From Brachybacterium squillarum M-6-3 (GTDB lineage Bacteria > Actinomycetota > Actinomycetes > Actinomycetales > Dermabacteraceae), in assembly GCF_000225825.1 (NCBI RefSeq), contig NZ_AGBX01000008.1, forward strand, positions 1-64,000: 64,000 bases of DNA. Reading direction: 5' to 3'. A program made the position numbers and the translations under genes. Positions within the stretch are counted from its first letter, which is position 1, and every line of letters begins with the position of its first letter. A model generated the notes under the pieces. It did no database searches, was not told where the DNA came from, and saw nothing but the letters and a program-made list of their open reading frames with translations. Below, piece after piece: positions 1 through 9,343 of the stretch.

Positions 1-47
1 CCCCCCCCCCGACTTTCGCCGCCCCCGACGCAAAGGACCTCCCCGAC

Positions 48-1823
48 ATGGCCTCTCGCCAGCCCAAGCCCCGCCCGATCTCCACGGTGCTCATCGCCAA
101 CCGCGGCGAGATCGCGGTGCGCGTGGCCCGGGCCTGCGCCGATGCCGGCCTGCGCTCCGTGGCCGTGTACGCGGACCCGGACCGCGACGCCCTGCACACG
201 CTGGTCGCCGACGAGGCCTACGCCCTGGGCGGCTCCACCGCCGCCAGCTCCTACCTGGTGGTGGACAAGCTGCTGGACATCGCCAAGCGCGCCGGCGCCG
301 ACGCCGTCCACCCCGGCTACGGCTTCCTCTCCGAACGCGCCGACTTCGCCCAGGCCGTCATCGACGCGGGCCTGACCTGGATCGGCCCGCCGCCCGAGGC
401 CATCGAGAAGCTCGGCGACAAGGTCTCCGCCCGCCACATCGCGCAGAAGGCCGGGGCCCCGCTGGTCGCCGGCACCAAGGACCCGGTGGCGTCCTCCGAC
501 GAGGTCGTCGACTTCGCCCGCGAGCACGGCCTGCCCATCGCGATCAAGGCGGCCTTCGGCGGTGGCGGCCGCGGCCTGAAGGTGGCCCGCGAGGAGTCCG
601 AGGTGCGCGAGCTGTTCGACTCAGCGGTGCGCGAGGCCATCGCCTCCTTCGGCCGCGGCGAGTGCTTCGTGGAGAAGTACCTGGACAAGCCCCGCCACGT
701 CGAGACCCAGTGCCTGGCCGACATGCACGGGAACGTGCAGGTGGTCTCCACCCGCGACTGCTCCCTGCAGCGCCGTCACCAGAAGCTGGTGGAGGAGGCG
801 CCCGCGCCCTTCCTCACCGATCAGCAGAACGCCCAGCTGGTCTCCTCCTCCAAGGCGATCCTGCGCGAAGCCGGGTACGTCGGCGCCGGCACCTGCGAGT
901 TCCTGGTCGGCAACGACGGCACCATCTCCTTCCTCGAGGTGAACACCCGCCTGCAGGTGGAGCACCCCGTCACCGAGGAGGTCACCGGCATCGACCTGGT
1001 GCGCGAGCAGCTGCGCATCGCCGCCGGCGAGACCGTCTCCGAGACCGACCCGGTGGTGCGCGGGCACTCCTTCGAGTTCCGCATCAACGGCGAGGACCCG
1101 GGCCGCGGCTTCATGCCCGCCCCCGGACGCATCCAGCGCTTCGAGCCGCCGACCGGCCCCGGCGTGCGCCTGGAGTCCGGCGTCCGCACCGGCGACGAGG
1201 TCTCCGGCGCCTTCGACTCGATGCTCGCCAAGCTCGTCGTCACCGGCGCCACCCGCCAGCAGGCCCTCGAGCGCTCCCGCCGCGCCCTGGCCGAGTTCCG
1301 CATCGACGGCGTGCCGACCGTGCTGCCCTTCGACCGGGTCGTCGTCCAGGACCCGGCCTTCGCCCCCGCGGATCCGGAGGAGCCCTTCGCGGTGCACACC
1401 CGCTGGATCGAGACCGAGTTCGACGGGGACATCCCCGCCGCCCCGCTGCCCGCGCAGCCTGAGGAGGCCGAGGACCGCGAGTCCGTCGTCGTCGAGGTCG
1501 ACGGGCGCCGGGTGGAGATCTCCCTGCCGGCCTCCCTGCGGGCCCCGCAGCAGGCGGTGCGCCAGCGCCGCAAGCGCGCCCACAAGAGCACCGAACAGGC
1601 CGTCTCCGGCGGCTCGGTGACCGCGCCGATGCAGGGCACCATCGTGAAGCTGATGGTCGAGGACGGACAGCACGTGGCCGACGGCGATCTGCTGCTGGTG
1701 CTCGAGGCGATGAAGATGGAGCAGCCCATCACCGCGCACCGCTCGGGCGTCGTCTCCGGGCTCTCCGCGGAGATCGGTGCGACCGTCTCGGCGGGCGCCG
1801 TGCTCTGCACCATCGACGACTGA
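48..1823 (+). CDS. accA: Acetyl/propionyl-CoA carboxylase alpha subunit (biotin carboxylase + BCCP)
   Basis: This 591-residue protein carboxylates its own biotin in an ATP- and bicarbonate-dependent step. A separate beta subunit then passes the carboxyl group to acetyl- or propionyl-CoA to feed fatty acid synthesis. The N-terminal biotin carboxylase fold begins with [11 protein letters not shown] and continues through an ATP-grasp core ([24 protein letters not shown]). The last about 75 residues are a biotinyl carrier domain with the EAMKMEQP motif, so Lys556 is the expected biotin site. The length fits actinobacterial AccA3-type fused subunits of about 600 residues. A Shine-Dalgarno AAAGGA at 32-37 supports the ATG. 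No beta subunit lies in the window, so substrate range cannot be read here. The product family is certain; the acyl-CoA preference is inferred. Confidence 0.95.
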   Translation: MASRQPKPRPISTVLIANRGEIAVRVARACADAGLRSVAVYADPDRDALHTLVADEAYALGGSTAASSYLVVDKLLDIAKRAGADAVHPGYGFLSERADFAQAVIDAGLTWIGPPPEAIEKLGDKVSARHIAQKAGAPLVAGTKDPVASSDEVVDFAREHGLPIAIKAAFGGGGRGLKVAREESEVRELFDSAVREAIASFGRGECFVEKYLDKPRHVETQCLADMHGNVQVVSTRDCSLQRRHQKLVEEAPAPFLTDQQNAQLVSSSKAILREAGYVGAGTCEFLVGNDGTISFLEVNTRLQVEHPVTEEVTGIDLVREQLRIAAGETVSETDPVVRGHSFEFRINGEDPGRGFMPAPGRIQRFEPPTGPGVRLESGVRTGDEVSGAFDSMLAKLVVTGATRQQALERSRRALAEFRIDGVPTVLPFDRVVVQDPAFAPADPEEPFAVHTRWIETEFDGDIPAAPLPAQPEEAEDRESVVVEVDGRRVEISLPASLRAPQQAVRQRRKRAHKSTEQAVSGGSVTAPMQGTIVKLMVEDGQHVADGDLLLVLEAMKMEQPITAHRSGVVSGLSAEIGATVSAGAVLCTIDD

Positions 1824-1832
1824 CGCCCTGCC

Positions 1833-3284
1833 CTACCCCTCCAGGCCCCGCGCGACCTCCGCGAGCGTGCCGGTCAACGAGGGGTAGACGGTGAAGGTGC
1901 TCGCCACCTGCTCCGCCGTGAGCCGGTGGGCGACCGCCATCGTGTAGGGCAGGATCAGCTCGCTGGCCCGCGGCGCGACCACCACGGCGCCGGTCACGGT
2001 ATGGGAGCCGGGCCGCACGATCAGCTTCACGAAGCCCTCGGTGATGCCCTCCATCTTCGCGCGCGGATTGGTGTCCAGCGGCAGCATCCGCACCTCCCCC
2101 GCGACCTCCCCGCTCTCGACCTCCGCCTCGGAGTGACCGACCACGGCGATCTCGGGGCTGGTGAACACGGCCGAGGACACCTGCGCGGCGATCAGCGGGC
2201 TCACCGCCTCCCCCAGCGCGTGGTGCATGGCGATCCGGCCCTGCATCGCCGCGACCGAGGCCAGGGGGTACACGCCGGTGCAGTCGCCGGCCGCGTAGAT
2301 GCCGCGCACGCTGGTGCGGGAGACCCGGTCGGTCTCGATGTGGCCGCTGTCGCGGACGCGCACCCCGGCCGCCTCCAGGCCCAGGTCGGAGGTGGAGGGC
2401 ACGCCGCCGAGGGCCATCAGCACATGGGAGCCGCGGATCTCGGAGCCGTCGGTGAGGGTGACCACCACGCCGTTGCCCTCGCGGCGGGCGGCGGCTGCCC
2501 GGGAGCGGGCGCGCACCCGCACGCCGCGGCGGGCGAAGGCGTCCTCGAGCACCTGGGCGGCATCGCGGTCGGTGCCGGGCAGCACCTGGTCGCGGGAGGA
2601 GACGAGGGTGACCTCGCTGCCGAGGGCCCGGTAGGCGCTGGCGAACTCCGCGCCGGTGACGCCGGAGCCGACGACGATCATGTGAGTGGGCAGGCCCTCC
2701 AGCTCGTACAGCTGGGTCCAGGTGAGGATGCGCTCCCCGTCGCAGGGGGCGGCCTCCAGCTGGCGGGGGCGGGCGCCGACGGCCAGCAGGATCACGTCGG
2801 CCTCCAGCTCGACCCGCTCCGCATCGGGGGCGGTCGGGCTGACGACCACCCGCTGCGGGCCGAGCAGGCGGCCGCGGCCGTCGAGGATCCGCACCCCGGC
2901 CTCGGCCAGAGAGGCGCGGATGTCCATGGACTGCGCGCGGGCGAGGCGCCGCAGCCGGGCGTTGGTGGTGGCCAGGTCCACGGTGAGGCTGCCGGAGGCG
3001 GGGCTGGAGGCGGAGTCGGCGTCGCGGATGCCCAGCGCAGTGGAGCCGGCGACCAGGTCCAGCACGTCGGCGGTGGCGATCAGCGACTTCGAGGGCACCA
3101 CATCGGTGAGCACGGCCGCGCCGCCGAGGCCGCGGTCCTCGACGAGCACCACGTCGGCGCCGGCGCGGGCGGCGGTGAGGGCGGCCTCGTAGCCGCCGGG
3201 GCCGCCACCGAGGATCACCACCCGGGTGTCGTCCTCGGCGCGACGGGAGGGGTCGGGGGGCAGGGCGGTGCTGGGATCGCTCAC
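1833..3284 (-). CDS. lpdA: FAD-dependent NAD(P)H-quinone dehydrogenase of the disulfide reductase fold (LpdA-like)
   Basis: This 483-residue flavoprotein has the dihydrolipoamide dehydrogenase fold: an N-terminal FAD dinucleotide motif (ILGGGPGGYEAAL), a second nucleotide motif (VVGSGVTGAEFA), an FAD-pyrophosphate motif (IYAAGDCTG) and a C-terminal dimerisation domain. The start is the GTG at 3284, preceded by GGAG about 5 nt upstream; an upstream ATG at 3368 would overlap the divergent purine nucleoside phosphorylase start and add non-conserved residues. The redox pair normally found as GGTCxxxxCxPSK is missing: the positions read Ala57 and Val62. The C-terminal His-Pro...Glu acid/base motif reads YPSLTG. 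It therefore cannot work as a classical lipoamide dehydrogenase. M. tuberculosis LpdA (Rv3303c), in a similar gene context, is described as an NAD(P)H quinone reductase, and the same role is inferred here. Confidence 0.8.
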   Translation of the reverse strand: MSDPSTALPPDPSRRAEDDTRVVILGGGPGGYEAALTAARAGADVVLVEDRGLGGAAVLTDVVPSKSLIATADVLDLVAGSTALGIRDADSASSPASGSLTVDLATTNARLRRLARAQSMDIRASLAEAGVRILDGRGRLLGPQRVVVSPTAPDAERVELEADVILLAVGARPRQLEAAPCDGERILTWTQLYELEGLPTHMIVVGSGVTGAEFASAYRALGSEVTLVSSRDQVLPGTDRDAAQVLEDAFARRGVRVRARSRAAAARREGNGVVVTLTDGSEIRGSHVLMALGGVPSTSDLGLEAAGVRVRDSGHIETDRVSRTSVRGIYAAGDCTGVYPLASVAAMQGRIAMHHALGEAVSPLIAAQVSSAVFTSPEIAVVGHSEAEVESGEVAGEVRMLPLDTNPRAKMEGITEGFVKLIVRPGSHTVTGAVVVAPRASELILPYTMAVAHRLTAEQVASTFTVYPSLTGTLAEVARGLEG

Positions 3285-3366
3285 CGCTCCATTGTCGCCC
3301 AGGATCACCCGGTGACGGGCCCGTTCGCGGTGCCCGGATGCCCACGCCTGCGCTACCGTCGGGGGC

Positions 3367-4215
3367 ATGAGCGAAATCTCCGCCCCGAGCCCCGATCCCT
3401 ATCAGCTCGCCCGCGACGCCGCGGCCGCGATCGCCGAGGCCAGCGGGGTGGCCTCCCACGACATCGCCCTGGTGCTCGGCTCCGGCTGGGCCGGGGCCGC
3501 CGACCTGCTGGGCGAGACCGTCTGGCAGGCCGACGCCACCACCATCCCCGGCTTCCGCGCCCCCGCCGTCGCCGGGCACGTGGGCACCCTGCGCTCCGTG
3601 CGCGTCGAGGGCACCGGCGCCCGCGCGCTGGTGCTGGGCGCCCGCACCCACCTGTACGAGGGCGCCGGCGTGGACCCGGTGGTGCACGGCGTGCGCACCG
3701 CGGCCGCTGCCGGGGTCCGCACCATGGTCCTGACCAACGGCTGCGGCGGACTCGACCCCGAGTGGTCGCCCGGCACCCCGGTGCTGATCGCCGACCAGAT
3801 CAACTTCACGGGCGCCACCCCGCTGCGCGGCGCGACCTTCGTGGACATGACCGACGTCTACACCCCGGCGCTGCGGGACATCGCCCGCGAGGTCGACTCC
3901 TCCCTCGACGAGGGCGTGTACATGCAGTTCCACGGCCCCACCTACGAGACCCCCGCCGAGGTGAAGATGGCCGGCGCGATGGGCGCCACCCTGGTGGGGA
4001 TGTCCACCGCGCTGGAGGCCGTCGCCGCCCGCGAGGCCGGCATGGACGTGCTCGGGATCTCCCTGGTCACCAACCTCGCCGCCGGCATCAGCCCGGAGCC
4101 GCTGGACCACGCCGAGGTGCTGCAGGCCGGCCGCGATGCCGGCCCCCGCATCTCCCGCCTGCTCGCCGAGACGGTGCGGCGCCTCGCCGGGCCCGCCCCG
4201 GAGTCCGGCCGATGA
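3367..4215 (+). CDS. punA: Purine nucleoside phosphorylase (trimeric class)
   Basis: This 282-residue cytoplasmic enzyme splits purine (deoxy)ribonucleosides with phosphate into free base and (deoxy)ribose-1-phosphate. Family motifs are clear: VLGSGW near the N terminus for phosphate binding, AGHVG, TNGCGGL, HGPTYETPAEVKM and GMSTALEAVAAREAGM, ending with TNLAAG. The size and motifs fit the trimeric PNP class rather than the hexameric DeoD class. The ATG at 3367 lies 82 bp from the divergent lpdA start. The stop overlaps the next gene's ATG (ATGA), so the phosphohexomutase downstream is probably translationally coupled. That pairing fits channelling of pentose-1-phosphate onward, and the order PNP-mutase matches deoD-pmmB of mycobacteria as I recall it. 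Confidence 0.92.
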   Translation: MSEISAPSPDPYQLARDAAAAIAEASGVASHDIALVLGSGWAGAADLLGETVWQADATTIPGFRAPAVAGHVGTLRSVRVEGTGARALVLGARTHLYEGAGVDPVVHGVRTAAAAGVRTMVLTNGCGGLDPEWSPGTPVLIADQINFTGATPLRGATFVDMTDVYTPALRDIAREVDSSLDEGVYMQFHGPTYETPAEVKMAGAMGATLVGMSTALEAVAAREAGMDVLGISLVTNLAAGISPEPLDHAEVLQAGRDAGPRISRLLAETVRRLAGPAPESGR

Positions 4216-5927
4216 GCGAGCTCTCCGCCGCCCTGCGCGAGCGGGCCGAGGCCTGGCGCGCCGACGACCCGGACCCGGCGACCGCCGAGGCCCTGGGTGC
4301 CCTGCTGGGCCAGGCCGAGGCCGGGGACGACGCCGCGGTCGCGGAGCTGGAGGACGCCTTCTCCGGCACCCTGCAGTTCGGCACCGCCGGGCTGCGCGGG
4401 AAGATGGGGCCGGGGCCGCTGCGGATGAACCTCGCAGTGGTGTCCCGGGCCGCCCGCGGCATCGGCGACTACCTGGTGCGCACCCTCGGCCTCGAGGATC
4501 CGCTGGTCGTCATCGGCTACGACGCCCGCTACAACTCCCGCGACTTCGCCCACCGCTCCGCCGAGATCCTGGTGGCCGCCGGCTGCCGGGTGCGGCTGCT
4601 GGACCGGGCGCTGCCCACCCCGCTGGTCGCCTTCGGGGTGCGCCATCTGGACGCGGACGCCGGCATCGTCGTCACCGCCTCCCACAACCCGCCCGCCGAC
4701 AACGGCTACAAGGTCTACCTGGGCGGTCGCGCGGCCGCCCCGGAGGGCCGCGGCGTGCAGATCGTGCCGCCCGCCGACGCGGAGATCGCCGAGCGCATCG
4801 CCGCCGTCGGCCCGGTGCGGGACATCCCCCGCGCCGAGGGCGCCGAGCTGATCGGCGAGCGCCTGATCGAGGACTACCTCGCCGCGATCTGCTCCCTGCC
4901 GGACCCCGAGGGCCCCCGGGACGTGCGCATCGTGCACACCGCCCTGCACGGGGTGGGCAGCGAGACGGCGCTCGCGGCCCTGCACCGCACCGGATTCACC
5001 CAGGTGGACCCGGTGGCCAAGCAGGCCGACCCGGACCCGGACTTCCCCACCGTCGCGTTCCCGAACCCGGAGGAGCCCGGCGCGATCGACCTGGCCCTCG
5101 AGCTGGCCCGCACCGTCGAGGCCGACGTGGTGATCGCCAACGACCCGGACGCGGACCGCTGCGCGGCCGCCGTGGTGGACCCCCACCTGGGCAGCTGGCG
5201 GATGCTGACCGGCGACGAGCTGGGCGTGCTGCTGGGCGACCACCTGCTGCGCCGCCACGGCTACCGCGGCACCCTGGCCCGCTCGATCGTCTCCAGCCGT
5301 TGGCTGGGGCGGCTCGCGGACCACGCCGGGGTGGAGTCCGTCGCCACCCTGACCGGCTTCAAGTGGATCGCCCGCGCCCCCGACCTGGCCTTCGGCTACG
5401 AGGAGGCCATCGGCTACTGCGTGCTGCCCGAGGTGGTGCGCGACAAGGACGGCCTGTCCACCGCGCTGATGGTGGCCGAGATGGCGGCCCTGGCGAAAGC
5501 CGAGGGCTCCACCCTGATCGGGCGCCTGGACGAGCTGGCCCGCCGCGACGGCCTGTTCGCGACCGCGCCGCTGTCGATCCGGGTGGAGGACCTCTCCCGC
5601 ATCGGCACCATGATGGCGACCGTGCGCAGCGCCCCGCCGAGGGAGCTGACCGGCTCCGAGGTCACCGTCACCCGGGACCTCGCCAAGGGCTCGGTGCAGA
5701 CCACGGGCCTGCCGCCCACGGAGGGCCTGCTGCTGGAGTGCGCGGACGACACCCGGGTGGTGATCCGCCCCTCCGGCACCGAGCCGAAGCTCAAGTGCTA
5801 CCTGGAGGTCGTGGAGCCGGTGGACGCCGCCGCCACGGCCGAGGACCTCGGCGCGGCCCGTCGCCGCGCCGCCGAGCACCTGGAGGCCGTCACCGCCGAC
5901 CTCCGCGAGGCCCTCGGCGTCGCCTGA
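4212..5927 (+). CDS. pmmB: Phosphohexomutase/phosphopentomutase family protein (phospho-sugar mutase)
   Basis: The 571-residue alpha-D-phosphohexomutase family protein has all four signature loops: the catalytic phosphoserine loop TASHNPPADNGYK, the metal-binding loop NDPDADRCA, the sugar-binding loop GYEEAIGYCV and the phosphate-binding loop RPSGTEPKLKCYLE. The open frame extends far upstream, but the ATG at 4212 overlaps the PNP stop (ATGA), begins a typical helical N terminus and gives normal family length. Mycobacterial homologues are annotated PmmB. The tight coupling to PNP, with deoC just downstream on the other strand, suggests pentose-1-phosphate to pentose-5-phosphate isomerisation as the physiological job. 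Substrate choice between hexose and pentose phosphates cannot be settled from sequence alone. Confidence 0.88.
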   Translation: MSELSAALRERAEAWRADDPDPATAEALGALLGQAEAGDDAAVAELEDAFSGTLQFGTAGLRGKMGPGPLRMNLAVVSRAARGIGDYLVRTLGLEDPLVVIGYDARYNSRDFAHRSAEILVAAGCRVRLLDRALPTPLVAFGVRHLDADAGIVVTASHNPPADNGYKVYLGGRAAAPEGRGVQIVPPADAEIAERIAAVGPVRDIPRAEGAELIGERLIEDYLAAICSLPDPEGPRDVRIVHTALHGVGSETALAALHRTGFTQVDPVAKQADPDPDFPTVAFPNPEEPGAIDLALELARTVEADVVIANDPDADRCAAAVVDPHLGSWRMLTGDELGVLLGDHLLRRHGYRGTLARSIVSSRWLGRLADHAGVESVATLTGFKWIARAPDLAFGYEEAIGYCVLPEVVRDKDGLSTALMVAEMAALAKAEGSTLIGRLDELARRDGLFATAPLSIRVEDLSRIGTMMATVRSAPPRELTGSEVTVTRDLAKGSVQTTGLPPTEGLLLECADDTRVVIRPSGTEPKLKCYLEVVEPVDAAATAEDLGAARRRAAEHLEAVTADLREALGVA

Positions 5928-5971
5928 GCCCGCACCGCACGCCGGTCCCGCCCGTTCCGGTCGCCGAACAC

Positions 5972-6019
5972 ACTTCTGGGCGCTCAGCTTCCATCTGTGG
6001 AAGCTGAGCGCCCAGAAGT
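5972..6019. terminator. 21-bp perfect inverted repeat between convergent genes
   Basis: A 21-bp perfect stem (5972-5992 with 5999-6019) closes a 6-nt loop ATCTGT. It lies between the mutase stop at 5927 and the convergent deoC stop at 6041, so it is probably a bidirectional terminator. There is no U-tract on either side, as is common in GC-rich actinobacteria. Its composition is less GC-rich than its surroundings, so a dispersed repeat element is an alternative. Confidence 0.65.
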
Positions 6020-6040
6020 CTGTGGATGCCGGGACGGGGC

Positions 6041-6697
6041 TCAGTAGCCGGTGCCGGTGCCGCCCTCGAGGATGGCGCGGGAGGAGGACAGGCCGAGGCG
6101 CGACGCCCCGGCGGCAACCATCGCGTCGGCGGCCTCACGGGTGCGGATGCCGCCGGAGGCCTTGACCCCGAGACGGTCGCCGACGGTGCGACGCATCAGG
6201 GCGACGGCGTGCTCGGAGGCGCCGCCGGCCGGGTGGAAGCCGGTGGAGGTCTTCACGAAGTCGGCGCCGGCGCGCTCGGCGGCCTCGCACACGGCGACGA
6301 TCTGCGCGTCGTCCAGCGCGGCGGACTCGATGATCACCTTCAGCACCACGGGCGCGGGGGCGGCCTCGCGGACGGCCGCGATGTCGGCCTCGACGGCCGC
6401 GAAGTCCCCGGCGCGGGCCAGGCCCACGTTGATCACCATGTCGACCTCGTCGGCGCCCTTGGCGACGGAGTCGCGAGCCTCGGCAGCCTTGATGCCGCTG
6501 GCGTGCTGCCCGGAGGGGAAGCCGCAGACGGTGGCCACGTGCACGCTGGTCTCGACCGGCAGCATCGAGGGCGAGACGCAGATCGAGTAGGTGCCCAGCT
6601 CCTCGGCCTCGCGGGCCAGCGCGTCGACGTCGGCTCGGGTGGACTCGGGCTTGAGCAGGGTGTGGTCGATGAGGGGGGCGAGATCGGTGGTGTTCAT
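6041..6697 (-). CDS. deoC: Deoxyribose-phosphate aldolase
   Basis: This 218-residue class I aldolase cleaves 2-deoxyribose-5-phosphate to glyceraldehyde-3-phosphate and acetaldehyde, the last step of deoxynucleoside catabolism. Visible motifs are the N-terminal IDHTLLKPE, the central [13 protein letters not shown], the strand LKVIIES with an active-site lysine, and VKTSTGF with the Schiff-base lysine. The length is normal for the DeoC family. The ATG at 6697 is 66 bp from the divergent start of the uridine-kinase/Nudix gene, so the two may share a control region. It is part of the nucleoside salvage group with punA, pmmB, deoA and cdd. Confidence 0.94.
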   Translation of the reverse strand: MNTTDLAPLIDHTLLKPESTRADVDALAREAEELGTYSICVSPSMLPVETSVHVATVCGFPSGQHASGIKAAEARDSVAKGADEVDMVINVGLARAGDFAAVEADIAAVREAAPAPVVLKVIIESAALDDAQIVAVCEAAERAGADFVKTSTGFHPAGGASEHAVALMRRTVGDRLGVKASGGIRTREAADAMVAAGASRLGLSSSRAILEGGTGTGY

Positions 6698-6763
6698 GGC
6701 CCGATCCTCCCATGGCGACGACGCCCGCCCTGCCTTCCCCCGTCGGCGATAGGATCACTCCCC

Positions 6764-7825
6764 GTGACGTCCACCGGAACCCGCCCGCGCCCGCCCCGCC
6801 GCATCGTGCTCGTCGCCGGGCCCTCCGGCAGCGGCAAGGGCGAGATGTCGCGCCGCTCGGGCCTGCCGGCGCTGGCGCTGGACGAGTTCTACCGGGAGCT
6901 GGACGACCCGGGGCTGCCGCGCCGCTTCGGCATCGTGGACTGGGACGACCCGGCCTCCTGGGACGCCGGGGCTGCGCTGGAGGCGCTGACGGCGCTCGCC
7001 CACGACGGGGTGGCGCAGGTGCCGACCTATTCGATCTCCGCCTCCCGCCGCACCGGCTCCGCTGTGATGGACGTGGGCGAGGCCCCGCTGATCGTCGCCG
7101 AGGGCATCTTCGCCGCCGAGCTGATCGCCCCGCTGGCCGCGATGGGCCTGCTGGCCGACGCCGTGGTGCTGCGCCGCCCCACCGCGCTGGTGTTCTCCCT
7201 CCGCCTGGCCCGCGACCTGCGCGAGCACCGCAAGCCGCCGCTGACGCTGCTGCGTCGCGGCTGGGCCCTGGCCCGGGAGCAGCGCGGCGACGTGGAGGCC
7301 TGGCGCCGCGCGGGGATGCGGCCCGTGGGCCTGCACGGCGGGGTCGACTGCCTGCGCGGTCACACCGCGCTGGCCGAGGCCGAGTCCCATCACCGCGCCG
7401 AGGCGCGCACTCCGCAGGTGCTGCGGATCGCCGCGGTGGCGGTGCTGCGCGAGGGCGAGCGCGGCACGGAGCTGCTGACGGTCCGCAAGCGCGCCACGGG
7501 CACCTGGATGCAGGTCGGCGGGAAGCTGGAGCCCGGGGAGGAGGCGCGCGCCGCGGCCGTCCGCGAGGTCGCCGAGGAGCTCGACGTGCGGCTCGACCCG
7601 GCCGAGCTCGAGGACCTCGGCGAGGTGCGGGTGGCCGCCGCCAATGAGCCTGACACCCTGGTGCACGCGAGCCTGTTCCTCTCCCGCGCCGCGATGCCCG
7701 CGGACCTGCGGGCCCGCGCCGAGATCGCCGACCTGCGCTGGTTCCCGCTGCACGAGGACGCCACCGGGGTGCGCATCGCCCCGCTGATGCGGGACCACCT
7801 GCTGCCGCTGCTCCGCGCCCGCTGA
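6764..7825 (+). CDS. Uridine kinase-like P-loop domain fused to a Nudix hydrolase
   Basis: One continuous 353-residue frame joins two enzymes. Residues about 12-205 are a uridine/cytidine kinase-like P-loop NTPase, with Walker A AGPSGSGKG (Lys25; the usual Ser/Thr after Lys is Gly) and DEFYRELDDP as the likely nucleoside-binding segment. Residues about 220-353 are a Nudix domain with box GKLEPGEEARAAAVREVAEEL. That box matches GX5EX7REUXEEXGU except that the Gly after EEx is Asp. The start is GTG at 6764. The kinase would phosphorylate uridine or cytidine; the Nudix part could clean up nucleoside di- or triphosphates. The setting among nucleoside salvage genes supports this. Fusion partners and order are seen directly; activities are inferred. 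Confidence 0.82.
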   Translation: MTSTGTRPRPPRRIVLVAGPSGSGKGEMSRRSGLPALALDEFYRELDDPGLPRRFGIVDWDDPASWDAGAALEALTALAHDGVAQVPTYSISASRRTGSAVMDVGEAPLIVAEGIFAAELIAPLAAMGLLADAVVLRRPTALVFSLRLARDLREHRKPPLTLLRRGWALAREQRGDVEAWRRAGMRPVGLHGGVDCLRGHTALAEAESHHRAEARTPQVLRIAAVAVLREGERGTELLTVRKRATGTWMQVGGKLEPGEEARAAAVREVAEELDVRLDPAELEDLGEVRVAAANEPDTLVHASLFLSRAAMPADLRARAEIADLRWFPLHEDATGVRIAPLMRDHLLPLLRAR

Positions 7826-7858
7826 GCCGCGCCACCCCGGCCGGCGCCGGACCGGGCT

Positions 7859-7888
7859 CGGCCCCGGGTGATCGCTCCCCCGGGGCCG
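7859..7888. terminator. Hairpin between convergent genes
   Basis: A 10-bp GC-rich stem (7859-7868 with 7879-7888) with a 10-nt loop lies between the plus-strand kinase/Nudix stop and the minus-strand deoA stop. There is no U-tract. The position between converging genes suggests transcription termination. Confidence 0.45.
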
Positions 7889-7908
7889 TGCCGCACGTTC
7901 GCCGCGGC

Positions 7909-9222
7909 TCAGGCGATGCGGTCCTTCACGATCTGCCGCTCCGGCACCGCGGTGCCGGGCGCCGCGTAGCTCCAGGAGCCGTCGATGGCCTCCTGGGCGC
8001 GGCCGATGCGCTCCGGGGTGTCGGTGTGCAGGCGGGCGAGGACGTCGCCGGAGCGCACCTCGTCCCCGACGTGCGCGACGATCTCGACGCCCGCGGCGGC
8101 CTGCACGGCCTCCCCGGGACGGGAGCGGCCGGCGCCGAGGCGCCAGGCGGCCACGCCCACGCCCATCGCGTCCAGGCCGGTGACGACGCCGTCCTGCTCG
8201 GCGCGCAGCTCCTCGACGTGCTTGGCCTCCGGCAGCGGGGCGTCCACGTCCCCGCCCTGGGCGGCGATCATGGCGCGCCAGGAGTCCATCGCGCGGCCGT
8301 CGGCCAGCGCGGCCTCCACATCGGGGTCCTCCACCCCGGCAGCCTCGAGCATCTCGCGGGCCAGGGCGCAGGTCAGCTCGACCACGTCGGCGGGGCCGCC
8401 GCCGGCCAGCACCTCGAGGGACTCGCGGACCTCGAGGCCGTTGCCGGCAGTGCGGCCGAGCGGGGCGGACATGTCGGTGAGCAGGGCGACGGTGTGCACG
8501 CCGGCGTCGGTGCCGAGGTCGACCATGGTGCGGGCCAGCTCGCGAGCGTCGGACTCCTCGCGCATGAACGCGCCCGCGCCGGTCTTCACGTCGAGGATCA
8601 GCGAGGCGGTGCCCTCGGCGATCTTCTTGGACATGATGGAGGAGGCGATCAGCGGGATCGCCTCGACGGTGCCGGTAACGTCGCGCAGCGCGTAGAGCTT
8701 TTTGTCGGCGGGGGCCAGGCCGGAGCCGGCCGCGCAGATCACGGCGCCGACCTCCTCGAGCTGCCGCATCATCTCCTCGTTGGAGAGGTTCGCGCGCCAG
8801 CCGGGGATCGCCTCGAGCTTGTCGAGGGTGCCGCCGGTGTGGCCGAGGCCGCGGCCGGAGAGCTGCGGCACCGCCACCCCGTAGGAGGCGACCAGCGGGG
8901 CCAGCGGCAGGGTGATCTTGTCGCCCACGCCGCCGGTGGAGTGCTTGTCGGTGGTCGGCTTGGAGAGGGAGCCGAAGTCCATCCGCTCACCGCTGGCGAT
9001 CATCGCGCGGGTCCAGCGGGCGATCTCCTCGCGCTCCATGCCGTTCAGGAACACGGCCATGGCCAGGGCCGACATCTGCTCCTCGGCGACGACGCCGCGG
9101 GTGTAGGCGTCGATCACCCAGTCGATCTGTTCGGGGCTCAGCACGCCCCGGTCGCGCTTGGTGCGGATCACGTCCACCGCGTCGAAGGGCTCCACGGCGG
9201 AGGGGGCGGGGGCGTCGGTCAT
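7909..9222 (-). CDS. deoA: Thymidine phosphorylase
   Basis: The 437-residue enzyme converts thymidine or deoxyuridine plus phosphate into base and deoxyribose-1-phosphate. It shows the pyrimidine nucleoside phosphorylase layout: an N-terminal helical domain (IRTKRDRGVLSPEQIDWVID), the glycine-rich phosphate-binding segment KHSTGGVGDKITL, the family stretch SGRGLGHTGGTLDKLEAIPG, and a C-terminal barrel-sandwich-like region near GDVLARLHTD. Length is normal for bacterial DeoA. It lies downstream of cdd (stop 9344) on the same strand with a 121-bp gap, so it is probably the last gene of the nucleoside import and catabolism transcript. Its deoxyribose-1-phosphate product would go to the mutase and DeoC encoded nearby. 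Confidence 0.94.
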   Translation of the reverse strand: MTDAPAPSAVEPFDAVDVIRTKRDRGVLSPEQIDWVIDAYTRGVVAEEQMSALAMAVFLNGMEREEIARWTRAMIASGERMDFGSLSKPTTDKHSTGGVGDKITLPLAPLVASYGVAVPQLSGRGLGHTGGTLDKLEAIPGWRANLSNEEMMRQLEEVGAVICAAGSGLAPADKKLYALRDVTGTVEAIPLIASSIMSKKIAEGTASLILDVKTGAGAFMREESDARELARTMVDLGTDAGVHTVALLTDMSAPLGRTAGNGLEVRESLEVLAGGGPADVVELTCALAREMLEAAGVEDPDVEAALADGRAMDSWRAMIAAQGGDVDAPLPEAKHVEELRAEQDGVVTGLDAMGVGVAAWRLGAGRSRPGEAVQAAAGVEIVAHVGDEVRSGDVLARLHTDTPERIGRAQEAIDGSWSYAAPGTAVPERQIVKDRIA

Positions 9223-9343
9223 GGGGTCTCCTTCGACGGTGGGCGGGGCGCGGCGGTGGTCACGACCCCAGGATGCCAGAGCGACCTGGCCTCCCGAGGG
9301 GCCGAGCGGTCCCTCGCGACGAAGGGGCCCGGAGGCGGCGTGC

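Noticed and set aside
1926-4211. Long N-terminal extension of the phosphohexomutase frame through lpdA and PNP
   Set aside because: It reads antisense through lpdA and out of frame through PNP; the ATG at 4212 overlaps the PNP stop and starts the family domain.
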